Positions 53,565 to 64,000 of a DNA stretch of 64,000 bases are shown here, in pieces (the stretch's first letter is position 1; each line of letters starts with the position of its first letter). Location of the stretch: NCBI GenBank assembly GCA_014155875.1, contig JACEFZ010021371.1:992001-1056000 (forward strand), read 5' to 3'. Origin of the DNA: Cepaea nemoralis (taxonomy: Eukaryota > Mollusca > Gastropoda > Stylommatophora > Helicidae). Under the pieces are notes generated by a model. The model was not told the DNA's origin, ran no database searches, and saw only the letters and a list, made by a program, of their open reading frames with translations. Both the position numbers and the translations under genes were made by a program.

Positions 53565-54440
53565 AGGGCATTCAGCAAATTTATAACATCAGATGGAAGA
53601 TGCACAGCAGAGATTAAGAGCAGAATAGGGCAAGCAAAGGCTGCATTTCAGAAAATGAAGAATATCTTATGCAATAAGTCAATATCATTGAATGTAAGAA
53701 AGAGAATGCTAAGGTGCTATATAGAACCTTAAAGTCGCTTAAAACTCGTCAGGGTCGACTTAATTGCACCGGGATTTTATCCCATATGGCTCAGTCTCTT
53801 TCCGCAGCACGGAAAGCGTTGCACAAAGCACGAACTCCGTAGCTTTAGCGACGACCCACAGGAGTTTCCGAAAAATTTCACTTGAGAACCGAAGGACGCG
53901 GTCCGGAATCGAACCCACAACTTTCGGAGCCCGAGTCAAACGGCTTGACCACTTCGCCACGGAGACTCAGAGACTCGGTGATTCCGTCTATATAGAACCT
54001 GATATTATATACCGCTATAAAGAACCTGTTTTGCTGTATGGCTGTGAATCTTGGAATGTAAATGAACAAATTAGGAAGAGATTGGAAGCAACAGAGACGT
54101 GGTTCCTGAGACGAATGTTGCGAATTCCTTGGACTGCCAAAGTAACTAACAGCAAATGCCTGAAAGAGGCTAATGAAACTAGAAAATTATAAATAACAAT
54201 AAGAAAGAGGCAACCAACATTTTTTGGTCATGTGATGAGAAGAAAGACATTGGAGAATATCGTGACAACTGTAAAGATCGAGGGGAAGAGAGGCAGAGGC
54301 AGACCAAGTGAAATGATGCTGGATGGATTGCGACGGTAATATGGAGGAATATCAACGGTAGAGTTGATCCAGAAAACCAAAGACCGAGATCTGTGGGGAG
54401 TCTTGAACGCCTACGCCAGTCGGCATGGCACTTGATGATG
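53565..54440 (+). pseudogene. LINE C-terminal fragment (RTE-like), interrupted by SINE
   Basis: Before the SINE it encodes FITSDGRCTAEIKSRIGQAK; after it, LLYGCESWNVNEQIRKRLEA and TWFLRRMLRIPWTAKVTN, then FFGHVMRRKTLENIVTT and a tail ending in YASRHGT. Deleting the SINE and one TATATAGAACCT copy restores one coding stretch. Stops and frameshifts remain. Confidence 0.75.
53730..53988 (-). mobile_element. tRNA-derived SINE, family C (minus), with target duplication
   Basis: On the minus strand the head CGTGGCGAAGTGGTCAAGCC (A box) and TGTGGGTTCGATTCC (B box) resembles a class II tRNA (Leu/Ser type). The body ends near GTGCAATTAAGTCGACCC. TATATAGAACCT at 53718-53729 and 53989-54000 is its 12-bp target duplication. 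Confidence 0.82.
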
Positions 54441-54726
54441 ATGATTCAGCAAAACTTTATATTAAAAAATGCACTTGCCATGGGCAAGATTTCTCGACTT
54501 CGATCACGACAGAAACCACATCACATCAACTATTTCTAACGAGGGCAAGGCAGTACGTACTTAATAGAAATTAGTATAAAGACTCCCTTGGCCGTTCACA
54601 CTGAAACGTACGTCAACCACCGCCTTATGTCAACAGTGTTGTGCACGCCCTATTTCTGTGACGTGATCCACACGCATTATTTATAGACATAAATTTACTG
54701 ATACAGGATATTTTACAGCGTTATTA
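54441..54726. other. Unassigned stretch
   Basis: No supported feature. It ends at the A that precedes the Helitron 5' terminus. Confidence 0.3.
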
Positions 54727-57700
54727 TCTTATATATAAAAGGCAATCTCCGACTGTATGTCTATGTATGTATGTATGTATGTATGTATGCATGTATATGT
54801 GAGTGTGTGTGTGTGTATGTGTGTGTGTGTATGTGTGTATGTGTGTATGTGTGTATGTATGTATGTGTGTATGTATGTATGTGTGTATGTGTGTATGTAT
54901 GTATGTATGTATGTATGTATGTATGTATGTATGTATGTATGTATGTATGTATGTATGTATGTATGTATGTATGTATGTATGTATGTATGTATGTATGTAT
55001 GTATGTATGTATGTATGTATGTATGTATGTATGTATGTATGTATGTATGTATGTATGTATATGTGTGTGTGTGTATGTGTGTGTGTATGTATGTATGTAT
55101 GTATGTATGTATGTATGTATGTATGTATGTATGTATGTATGTATGTATGTATGTATGTATGTATATATGTGTGTGTGTATGTGTGTGTGTATGTATGTAT
55201 GTATGTATGTATGTATGTATGTATGTATGTATGTATGTATGTATGTATGTATGTATGTATGTATGTATGTATGTATGTATGTATGTATGTATGTATGTAT
55301 GTATGTATGTATGTATGTATGTATGTATGTATGTATGTATGTATGTATGTATGTATGTATGTATGTATGTATGTATGTATGTATGTATGTATGTATGTAT
55401 GTATGTATGTATGTATGTATGTATGTATGTATGTATGTATGTATGTATGTATGTATGTATGTATGTATGTATGTATGTATGTATGTATGTATGTATGTAT
55501 GTATGTATGTATGTATGTATGTATGTATGTATGTATGTATGTATGTATGTGTGTGTGTATGTGTGTGTGTATGTATGTATGTGTGTGTGTATGTGTGTGT
55601 GTATGTGTGTGTGTGTGTGTGTATGTGTGTGTGTATGTGTGTGTGTATGTGTATGTATGTATGTATGTATGTATGTATGTATGTATGTATGTATGTATGT
55701 ATGTATGTATGTATGTATGTATGTATGTATGTATGTATGTATGTATGTATGTATGTATGTATGTATGTATGTATGTATGTATGTATGTATGTATGTATGT
55801 ATGTATGTATGTATGTATGTATGTATGTATGTATGTATGTATGTATGTATGTATGTATGTATGTATGTATGTATGTATGTATGTATGTATGTATGTATGT
55901 ATGTATGTATGTATGTATGTATGTATGTATGTATGTATGTATGTATGTATGTATGTATGTATGTATGTATGTATGTATGTATGTATGTATGTATGTATGT
56001 ATGTATGTATGTATGTATGTATGTATGTATGTATGTATGTATGTATGTATGTATGTATGTATGTATGTATGTATGTATGTATGTATGTATGTATGTATGT
56101 ATGTATGTATGTATGTATGTATGTATGTATGTATGTATGTATGTATGTATGTATGTATGTATGTATGTATGTATGTATGTATGTATGTATGTATGTATGT
56201 ATGTATGTATGTATGTATGTATGTATGTATGTATGTATGTATGTATGTATGTATGTATGTATGTATGTATGTATGTATGTATGTATGTATGTATGTATGT
56301 ATGTATGTATGTATGTATGTATGTATGTATGTATGTATGTATGTATGTATGTATGTATGTATGTATGTATGTATGTATGTATGTATGTATGTATGTATGT
56401 ATGTATGTATGTATGTATGTATGTATGTATGTATGTATGTATGTATGTATGTATGTATGTATGTATGTATGTATGTATGTATGTATGTATGTATGTATGT
56501 ATGTATGTATGTATGTATGTATGTATGTATGTATGTATGTATGTATGTATGTATGTATGTATGTATGTATGTATGTATGTATGTATGTATGTATGTATGT
56601 ATGTATGTATGTATGTATGTATGTATGTATGTATGTATGTATGTATGTATGTATGTATGTATGTATGTATGTATGTATGTATGTATGTATGTATGTATGT
56701 ATGTATGTATGTATGTATGTATGTATGTATGTATGTATGTATGTATGTATGTATGTATGTATGTATGTATGTATGTATGTATGTATGTATGTATGTATGT
56801 ATGTATGTATGTATGTATGTATGTATGTATGTATGTATGTATGTATGTATGTATGTATGTATGTATGTATGTATGTATGTATGTATGTATGTATGTATGT
56901 ATGTATGTATGTATGTATGTATGTATGTATGTATGTATGTATGTATGTATGTATGTATGTATGTATGTATGTATGTATGTATGTATGTATGTATGTATGT
57001 ATGTATGTATGTATGTATGTATGTATGTATGTATGTATGTATGTATGTATGTATGTATGTATGTATGTATGTATGTATGTATGTATGTATGTATGTATGT
57101 ATGTATGTATGTATGTATGTATGTATGTATGTATGTATGTATGTATGTATGTATGTATGTATGTATGTATGTATGTATGTATGTATGTATGTATGTATGT
57201 ATGTATGTATGTATGTATGTATGTATGTATGTATGTATGTATGTATGTATGTATGTATGTATGTATGTATGTATGTATGTATGTATGTATGTATGTATGT
57301 ATGTATGTATGTATGTATGTATGTATGTATGTATGTATGTATGTATGTATGTATGTATGTATGTATGTATGTATGTATGTATGTATGTATGTATGTATGT
57401 ATGTATGTATGTATGTATGTATGTATGTATGTATGTATGTATGTATGTATGTATGTATGTATGTATGTATGTATGTATGTATGTATGTATGTATGTATGT
57501 ATGTATGTATGTATGTATGTATGTATGTATGTATGTATGTATGTATGTATGTATGTATGTATGTATGTATGTATGTATGTATGTATGTATGTATGTATGT
57601 ATGTATGTATGTATGTATGTATGTATGTATGTATGTATGTATGTATGTATGTATGTATGTATGTATGTATGTATGTATGTATGTATGTATGTATGTATGT

Positions 57701-59160
57701 ATGTATGTATGTATGTATGTATGTATGTATGTATGTATGTATGTATGTATGTATGTATGTATGTATGTATGTATGTATGTATGTATGTATGTATGTATGT
57801 ATGTATGTATGTATGTATGTATGTATGTATGTATGTATGTATGTATGTATGTATGTATGTATGTATGTATGTATGTATGTATGTATGTATGTATGTATGT
57901 ATGTATGTATGTATGTATGTATGTATGTATGTATGTATGTATGTATGTATGTATGTATGTATGTATGTATGTATGTATGTATGTATGTATGTATGTATGT
58001 ATGTATGTATGTATGTATGTATGTATGTATGTATGTATGTATGTATGTATGTATGTATGTATGTATGTATGTATGTATGTATGTATGTATGTATGTATGT
58101 ATGTATGTATGTATGTATGTATGTATGTATGTATGTATGTATGTATGTATGTATGTATGTATGTATGTATGTATGTATGTATGTATGTATGTATGTATGT
58201 ATGTATGTATGTATGTATGTATGTATGTATGTATGTATGTATGTATGTATGTATGTATGTATGTATGTATGTATGTATGTATGTATGTATGTATGTATGT
58301 ATGTATGTATGTATGTATGTATGTATGTATGTATGTATGTATGTATGTATGTATGTATGTATGTATGTATGTATGTATGTATGTATGTATGTATGTATGT
58401 ATGTATGTATGTATGTATGTATGTATGTATGTATGTATGTATGTATGTATGTATGTATGTATGTATGTATGTATGTATGTATGTATGTATGTATGTATGT
58501 ATGTATGTATGTATGTATGTATGTATGTATGTATGTATGTATGTATGTATGTATGTATGTATGTATGTATGTATGTATGTATGTATGTATGTATGTATGT
58601 ATGTATGTATGTATGTATGTATGTATGTATGTATGTATGTATGTATGTATGTATGTATGTATGTATGTATGTATGTATGTATGTATGTATGTATGTATGT
58701 ATGTATGTATGTATGTATGTATGTATGTATGTATGTATGTATGTATGTATGTATGTATGTATGTATGTATGTATGTATGTATGTATGTATGTATGTATGT
58801 ATGTATGTATGTATGTATGTATGTATGTATGTATGTATGTATGTATGTATGTATGTATGTATGTATGTATGTATGTATGTATGTATGTATGTATGTATGT
58901 ATGTATGTATGTATGTATGTATGTATGTATGTATGTATGTATGTATGTATGTATGTATGTATGTATGTATGTATGTATGTATGTATGTATGTATGTATGT
59001 ATGTATGTATGTATGTATGTATGTATGTATGTATGTCATGTATGTCCTTTATGCGTTCGCGAACGGTCCATCCGATTGAGATGAAATTTTCTACACGTCT
59101 TCCTCTAATTCTCGCGCTGCCAACTGTCATAGTTACAACTGTCATAGGTACACATATATG
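54727..59160 (+). mobile_element. Helitron-like 5' end expanded by (TATG)n
   Basis: Begins TCTTATATATAAAAGGCAAT after an A, continues CTCCGACTGTATGTCTATG, then the microsatellite. At 59047 it resumes the usual block: CCTTTATGCGTTCGCGAACG, then CCATCCGATTGAG, GATGAAATTTTCTACACG and GCGCTGCCAACTGTCATAG. The 3' terminus is not close by. The nearest plus-strand ones are at 63425-63974. Whether this end and one of those belong to a single element of about 9.2 kb cannot be decided by eye. Confidence 0.7.
54760..59036. repeat. (TATG)n microsatellite, about 4.1-4.3 kb
   Basis: From 54760 to about 55660 the array has TGTG interruptions. From about 55660 to 59034 it is pure (TATG)n, some 840 units without an error. 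Long frames of 1430-1470 codons on both strands exist only because the unit has no stop codon in any frame. They are not genes. The true length in the genome may differ from the assembly. Confidence 0.97.
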
Positions 59161-59448
59161 TTATGATGTGTTTATGAGGTATAATAGATACCTATACAAG
59201 AGTTTTTGTGATAGAATATGTAAATAATATATGTTATGTTATGTTTTAGAGTCAAACGAAGAAGAAGTTCATAGTGGTTTGCTATGTGACATGGGGAAGA
59301 GTTACAAATAGAATGAAATATTTACTTGAGGTAGAGTTAGTTTGGGGCGGCTTAGAGAAATTATGGGAGGTAAGGAGAGAAGGTGTAGGATAAAGGGGTT
59401 AGGAGTTAAGACTTTTGAAGAAGAAAAGTCTTTTTAAAGACAGGGAGG
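59161..59448 (+). other. Unassigned stretch, probably internal part of an LTR element
   Basis: The right half lies directly upstream of a polypurine tract (AAAGACAGGGAGG) and LTR, so it may be 3' internal sequence of that element. No coding frame supports this. Confidence 0.35.
59436..59448 (+). promoter_or_regulatory. Polypurine tract upstream of LTR
   Basis: AAAGACAGGGAGG ends at the TG of the following LTR, the position expected for the plus-strand primer of an LTR retrotransposon. Confidence 0.55.
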
Positions 59449-59703
59449 TGTAGCAGAATGAATACCATATCTGTATTAGCTTAGGGGTGCAAGACTACAG
59501 CACGTTTGAGCATCCTGAAAGAACAAGGATACTCAAGTCGTGACGTAGCTTGTTGTGGGTAGTTACCATCAAGGACGAGAGAAGAGAAGACAACATCATA
59601 ATTGATTTGTACTTGGATTTTGTATCGGCCGTCATGAACAAATAAAGCCTGTTTTGAAATAAATACAGCAGAACTTGTTGATCCTCTGTATACGCATTGT
59701 TAC
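59449..59703 (+). repeat. LTR (3' LTR remnant)
   Basis: About 255 bp from TGTAGCAGAATG to GCATTGTTACA, so it keeps TG...CA ends with an imperfect TGTA/TACA inverted repeat. AATAAAGCCTG near 59641 and AAATAAATAC soon after could be poly(A) signals. The matching 5' LTR and internal coding sequence are absent from the window, so I read it as a truncated element. Confidence 0.55.
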
Positions 59704-59849
59704 ACTTCTTCTCCCTCCGCCTCCTCCTCTCTCCTCCTCCTCCTGTAACATGCCATTTCATATTTTTTTTTTATTCTCATCTTATCATTTCGTATGCCAC
59801 TTGATTTTATCATGTATAATACAACATTACTGTGATGTAAGTGAGAGAG

Positions 59850-59850
59850 T

Positions 59851-59921
<71 letters not shown>

Positions 59922-59970
59922 AGAGAGAGAGAGAGAGCGCAAGAGAGAGAGAGAGAGAGAGGGAGAGAAA
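59850..59970. repeat. (GA)n microsatellite 1
   Basis: GA dinucleotides with GAGCGCAA interruptions. Confidence 0.95.
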
Positions 59971-60236
59971 AAAAAGAGAGTTGAATTGCATCACTAATTT
60001 TTACGCTACATAATGTATATGTACAATTTTTCCTCTACTTCTTGCAATTGCGAGAATTCTCACGACAATCGTCAGTGTCTCAATTGTGTGTAAAGTGTGG
60101 GAGTTTGTTCTTATTAGTTTCAGTTATCATGTGAGGCATCATGTATTTGTCTAGATGTGAGGATGTATGTATGGGTGTGTATGTGAGGGATATGTGTGTG
60201 TGTGTGTGGGGAGGGGGTGGAATGTGTGTGTGACTG

Positions 60237-60240
<4 letters not shown>

Positions 60241-60320
<80 letters not shown>
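60241..60320. repeat. (GA)n microsatellite 2
   Basis: A pure GA tract of about 80 bases. Confidence 0.95.
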
Positions 60321-60324
<4 letters not shown>

Positions 60325-60458
60325 GTGCTCGCATGTCCTGTAACATGCCATTCCATATTTTTTGTGTATTTTCATCTTTCACATTATCATTTTGTATGTA
60401 TGACACTTGATTTTATCATGTATAATATAACATTACTGTAATGTGAGTGAGAGCGTTA

Positions 60459-60461
<3 letters not shown>

Positions 60462-60541
<80 letters not shown>
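60462..60541. repeat. (TG)n-(GA)n microsatellite 3
   Basis: A short TG run followed by a pure GA tract. Confidence 0.95.
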
Positions 60542-60543
<2 letters not shown>

Positions 60544-60682
60544 GAATTGCATCACTAATTTTTAAGTTACAAAATGTATATGTACAATTTTTCTCCATTT
60601 TCTTTACAATTTTACGACAATGCTCATGACAATCGTCACTGTATGTGTGTGTAAAGTGTGGGAGTTTGATCATAATAGTAGA

Positions 60683-62415
60683 TTGGGGGGATCGGGGGAT
60701 ATGTGTGTGGGTGGATTCGTGATGTGTGTGGGTGGGCTCAGGATGTGTGGGTGGATGGGGTGGGTTTGTGTGGGTGGGTGAGGGATTTGTGTGTGGGTGG
60801 GTGTGGGATTTGTGTGTGGGTGCGTGCGAGATGTATGGATGTATGTGGAGATGTGTTTTTGGGTGGGGATGTGTGTTTGTCTAGGTGGTTGTGGGTGAGT
60901 GGGTGGAGGGGTTATGTTGGTGGATGATTGATGGTGGGTTATGGGATGGGTGGGGGTATATGTGTGGGTGGGGAGATATGTGGTGGGTGGCAGATGTGTG
61001 CAGATGGAGGTGGTTGTGGGTTTGGGGATGTGTGTGTGGGTGAGGGATGTGTATGGGTGTGGGATGTTTGGGAGGATGGGTGGGGGATGTGTGTGGGTGA
61101 GAGATGTGTGGGTGAATGTGTGTGGGGGATGTGTGTGGGTTGGGGGAGGGTGCGTGATGGGTGCGGGTGATGGATTTGGAGATGTGTGTGTGTGGGTGGG
61201 GGATATGTCTGGCTGGGTGGGGGTGTGTGTGGCTGGATGGAGGATGTATGTGTGGGTAGTGAGGGTGATTGTAGTTGGGGAATGTGTGGATGGGTAAGAG
61301 ATGTGTGGATAGATGTGTGTGTGGGTGAGGGATGTGTCTTTGGGATGTGCGTGGGTGTGGTATTGTGTGGGAGGGGAGCTGGGTGTGGATAAATGATGTT
61401 TGTGTGGGTGGGTGCAGGTGTGGTTGGGTTTGTGGGTGGGTGAAGGATGTGTGTGAGGGTGGGGGATGGGTGGTTAGGATGTGTGAGTGTGGGTGGGTAG
61501 ATAGGAGATGTATGTGTTGATGAGTGGGTAAGGGATGTGTGGGTGTTAGTGGTTGAGGGATAAGTACGTGTGTCTAGGGATGTGTGAGGGGATGAATGTA
61601 TGGGTTGTGTTTGCGTGGATGGGAGGTGTGTGTTTGTGAATGGGGAATGTGTTGGTGGGTGGGGATGTGTGTGAGGGATGTTTGTATGGGTGGGGAGATT
61701 GTGCGTGGGTGGGGATGTGTGTGTATATGGGTAGGGGTGTGTGGTTAAGGGATGTGTGGCTGGGGGAATGGGTGGATGGAGGATGTGTGGTTGGGTGGAG
61801 GATGTGTGGTTGGGTAGAGGATGTGTGGGTGGGTGATTGTATATGAGTAAGGGTGTGTGGTTAAGGGATGTTGGTTGGGGGATGGGTGGGTAGAGGATGT
61901 GTGGGTGGGTAGAGGATATGTGGGTGGGTGAGTGTGTGCAGGTTAGGAGATGGTGGGGGATGTTTGCAGGTGTGGGCTCGGGATCTGTGAGTGGGCTGGG
62001 GGAGATGGGAGATTATGTGGGTGAGTGCGGAATTTGTGTGTGGGTAGGTGCGGAATATGTGAGTTGACGGGGAGATGTGTGTGTGGCTGAGGAATATGTG
62101 TTTGGTTGAGTGGTTGGAGGTGTGTGGGTGGAGGAGGATATTGGATGAGTGATTGTTGGTGGGAAATGGGACGGGTAGAGGATATGTGAGTGGGTGGGGA
62201 GATGTGTGTAGGTGGGGGATGTGTGGGTTATTGAATGTATGTGTGCTTGGGGTGTGGGTGGATGGGATGTGTGGTGGGTGAGAGGTGTGTGTGGGCGGGG
62301 AGATGTGTAGGTGTAGGGATGTGGTGGATGGGTGGGGGATTGTATTGTATGTGTGTGTGGTTGGGTGGGGGAGTTGGAGTGAATGGGGGATGTGTGGGTG
62401 GGTGGTGGATGTGTC
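60683..62415 (+). repeat. GT-rich degenerate minisatellite
   Basis: About 1.7 kb built of words such as GGATGTGTGGGTGGGTG, GGGGGATG and GTGTGTGGG without fixed period. Almost no C is found on the plus strand. Dense GGG runs could form G-quadruplexes. The Gly/Val/Trp/Cys frames on the plus strand follow from composition. Confidence 0.85.
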
Positions 62416-62417
62416 TC

Positions 62418-62600
62418 ATAACATAGTAATATGCATTGTTTATGTTTACAAAATTCACGTGACAATGTTTTTTTCCTATGCACTGTTGATGAAAGAAAGA
62501 TGAGTGATTGGAAGGGCCGAATGTAAGACGGGCCTGCGTGCCCAATTTGTTACCCTTTGAAAATAAAGTCTGTTCGTTGTTCGTTCGTTCGTTCCTCCTC
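62418..62600 (+). mobile_element. Possible retroposon 3' end with (GTTC)n tail
   Basis: AATAAAGTCTGTTCG followed by a short (GTTC)n resembles a LINE 3' end with a microsatellite tail. The upstream 150 bases are unique here and have no coding content. Confidence 0.35.
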
Positions 62601-63415
62601 CCTCCTCCTCCTCTCTCCTCCTCCTCCCTCCTCCTCCCTCTTCCTCCTCCTCCTTCTCCTTCCTCCTACATCTTCCTCCTCTTTTCCCCTCCTCCTCCCT
62701 CCTCCTACCTCCTCCTTCCTCCTTGCTCTTCCTCCTCCTACCTCCTCCTTCCTCCTTCTCCCTCCTCCTCCCTCCTCCTCTCTCCTCCTCCTCCTCCTCC
62801 TCCCTCTTCCTCATTCTCCCTCCTCCTCCTCCCTCCTTCTCCCTCCTCCTCCTCTCTCTTCCTCCTCCTTCTCCCTCCTCCTCCCTCTTTCTCCTCTCCC
62901 CTCCTCCCCCTCCTCCTACCTCCTCCCTCATCCTCGCTCGTCCTCCTCCTCCTCTCTCCTCCTCCCTCCTCCTCCCTCCGCCTCCTTCCTTCTTCTCCCT
63001 CCGCCTCCTCCTCTCTCCTCCTCCTCTCTCCTCCTCCTCTCTCCTCCTCCTCCCTCCTCCTCTCTCTCTCCTCCTCCTCCCTCCTTCTCCCTCCTCCTCC
63101 CTCTTCCTCCTCCTCCTTCTCCCTCCTCCCTCTTCCTCCTCTTTTCCCCTCCTCCTCTCTCCTCCTCCCTCCTCCCTCCTCCTCGCTCTTCCTCCTCCTC
63201 CCTCCTCCGCCTTCCTCCTTCTCCCTCCTCCTCCTCTCTCGTCCTCCTCCTCCCTCCTCCTCCTTCCTCCTCCCTCTTCCTCCCTTCTCCTCCCTCTCCC
63301 CTCATTCCTCCCTCCTCCTCCTAATCCCTCCTCCTCCCTCCTACTCCCTCCTCCTCCTGTCTCCTCCTCCTCCCTCCTCCTCCCTCCTGCTCCCTCCTCC
63401 TCCTCCCTCCGCCGA
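62578..63415. repeat. (CCTCCT)n-type polypyrimidine array
   Basis: The complement-orientation counterpart of 19318-20105, irregular CTCCTCCTC and CTTCCTC words. The Ser/Pro/Leu and Arg/Gly/Glu frames on the two strands are artefacts. To its right lie Helitron sequences also found beside the 19 kb array. Confidence 0.92.
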
Positions 63416-63419
63416 ATAT

Positions 63420-63590
63420 GACTTAAATGATATGCTCCCCACCAGGGACTGGGCGAAGCCGGGCCGGGTCGTCTTTTTTTGGGAACGGGAACGCGAGCAG
63501 GGGCCGAATATGAATTAAATAAGACGCTCCATTTACCCAAGTTTATTGTTGGGGGAAGATGTAAAGATCTTTCAAGTGCTCTTTCTAATA

Positions 63591-63623
<33 letters not shown>

Positions 63624-63726
63624 ATGACAGTAGATAGTCGGGAACGGGAACGGGAGCTTATATGACTACTTATATGAATTAAATGAAATTATCCCCACCA
63701 GGGCCTGGGCGAAGCCGGGCCGGGTC

Positions 63727-63757
<31 letters not shown>

Positions 63758-63974
63758 TAGTCGGGAACGGGAACTTATGTGACTACTTATATGAATTAAA
63801 TGAGATGCTCCCCATCAGGGTCTGGGCGAAGCCGGGCCGGTTCAGACAGACAGACAGACAGACAGCAGACAGATAGATAGTCGGGAACGGGAACGGGAGC
63901 TTATATAACTACTTATATGAATTAAATGAGATGCTCCCCACCAGAGTCTGGGCGAAGCCGGTAGGGTCAGCTAG
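63420..63974 (+). mobile_element. Helitron-like 3' region with four tandem termini
   Basis: The 3' module (ATGCTCCCCACCAGGG, then CTGGGCGAAGCCGGGCCGGG) occurs at about 63430, 63690, 63810 and 63935. (GACA)n or (CAGA)n tracts separate the last three. Only the final copy ends TCAGCTAG. Between the first and second modules lies a segment (63525-63600: TTTACCCAAGTTTATTG, GGAAGATGTAAAGATCTTTC) shared with the Helitron at 18922-20663. Confidence 0.75.
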
Positions 63975-64000
63975 TCTTCTATATAAAAGGCAGAAGCGTC
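63975..64000 (+). mobile_element. Start of another Helitron-like element (cut by window edge)
   Basis: TCTTCTATATAAAAGGCAGA begins exactly where the previous CTAG ends. It matches the 5' terminus seen at 54727 and (reversed) at 20663 with small changes. Confidence 0.6.

Larger units (their letters stand above)
59746..60680 (+). repeat. Tandem duplication of about 594 bp around (GA)n
   Basis: TAACATGCCATTTCATATTT at 59746 recurs as TAACATGCCATTCCATATTT at 60340. The shared parts that follow are ACTTGATTTTATCATGTATAA and TTGAATTGCATCACTAATTT with GTAAAGTGTGGGAGTTTG. Each copy includes a GA tract. A third (GA)n lies between the copies at 60241-60320. Confidence 0.8.

Noticed and set aside
53730..53988. 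A tRNA gene on the minus strand
   Set aside because: A and B boxes are present but the acceptor stem does not close. The element has a SINE body and a target duplication.
54724..59227. Open frames of 1430-1474 codons on both strands
   Set aside because: They are (TATG)n translated in every frame (YVCM or IHTY repeats). The unit has no stop codon in any frame, so the open length carries no information.
60703..61846. Gly/Val/Trp/Cys-rich proteins on the plus strand
   Set aside because: They follow from GT-rich minisatellite composition. They have no conserved spacing and no exon signals.
62476..63540. A 354-codon Arg/Gly/Glu-rich frame and its Ser/Pro/Leu counterparts
   Set aside because: They are the (CCTCCT)n array read through. 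Flanking residues derive from Helitron and retroposon ends.

Overview
The window looks like a piece of a large, repeat-rich invertebrate nuclear genome. I favour a mollusc, or at least a lophotrochozoan, on four grounds: several tRNA-derived SINE families, many decayed non-LTR elements, a Gypsy element of the Gmr1 type, and one exon for a chitin-binding type-2 domain. That assignment is inference. There is no bacterial-style operon, no functional RNA gene and no intact host gene. The only intact long reading frame is the gag-pol of an LTR retrotransposon. Most other long open frames are simple repeats read through, such as (TATG)n, (CCTCCT)n, (AT)n, (GA)n and (CTGT)n.

Layout. 1-5.2 kb: tRNA-derived SINEs, (AT)n and (CT)n tracts, a complete Helitron-like element on the minus strand (3129-4203), and a LINE fragment beside a perfect 125-bp inverted repeat. 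5.5-7.6 kb: a decayed minus-strand LINE with reverse transcriptase and RNase H, split by (TG)n. 8-18 kb: two diverged copies of one LTR-like sequence in opposite orientation (8.1-9.0 and 17.2-18.0 kb), more LINE pieces and many microsatellites. 18.9-20.7 kb: a second complete Helitron-like element carrying (CTGT)n and a polypurine block. 20.8-21.2 kb: a 48-bp minisatellite. 21.9-23.1 kb: LINE and mariner remnants.

23.8-35.2 kb is a three-level nest. A tRNA SINE received a LINE in its A-rich tail (flanked by near-perfect 12-bp repeats), and that LINE was split by a 9.57-kb Gypsy element with two 643-bp LTRs and 5-bp target duplications. The Gypsy pol has integrase upstream of reverse transcriptase, the Gmr1-type order. 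35.75-37.96 kb is a Penelope-like element (GIY-YIG endonuclease part) present as an inverted dimer inside a single 12-bp target duplication. 38-42.5 kb: a 31-bp minisatellite, SINEs, a retroposon with a (CTAA)n tail, a Helitron 5' end, a retroposon whose head is two copies of the U2 snRNA 5' end, and a LINE with a long open RT frame. 43.1-44.3 kb: a dead mariner. 44.53-44.74 kb: a candidate host exon (chitin-binding peritrophin-type domain, minus strand, phase 1-1).

45-54.4 kb: further LINE and SINE debris and a 46-bp minisatellite. 54.7-59.1 kb: a Helitron 5' end whose subterminal region holds about 4.1 kb of (TATG)n. 59.4-59.7 kb: an LTR with its polypurine tract. 59.7-62.4 kb: (GA)n tracts in a tandem duplication, then GT-rich repeats. 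62.6-64 kb: a polypyrimidine block and four tandem Helitron 3' termini, the last joined directly to the start of another Helitron at the window edge.

Nothing here acts as a host pathway. The biology is that of mobile elements nesting in, truncating and multiplying each other. The points most worth following are the U2-headed retroposon, the inverted-dimer Penelope insertion, the Gmr1-order Gypsy, the repeat-bearing Helitrons with multiple or abutting termini, and the single chitin-binding exon.
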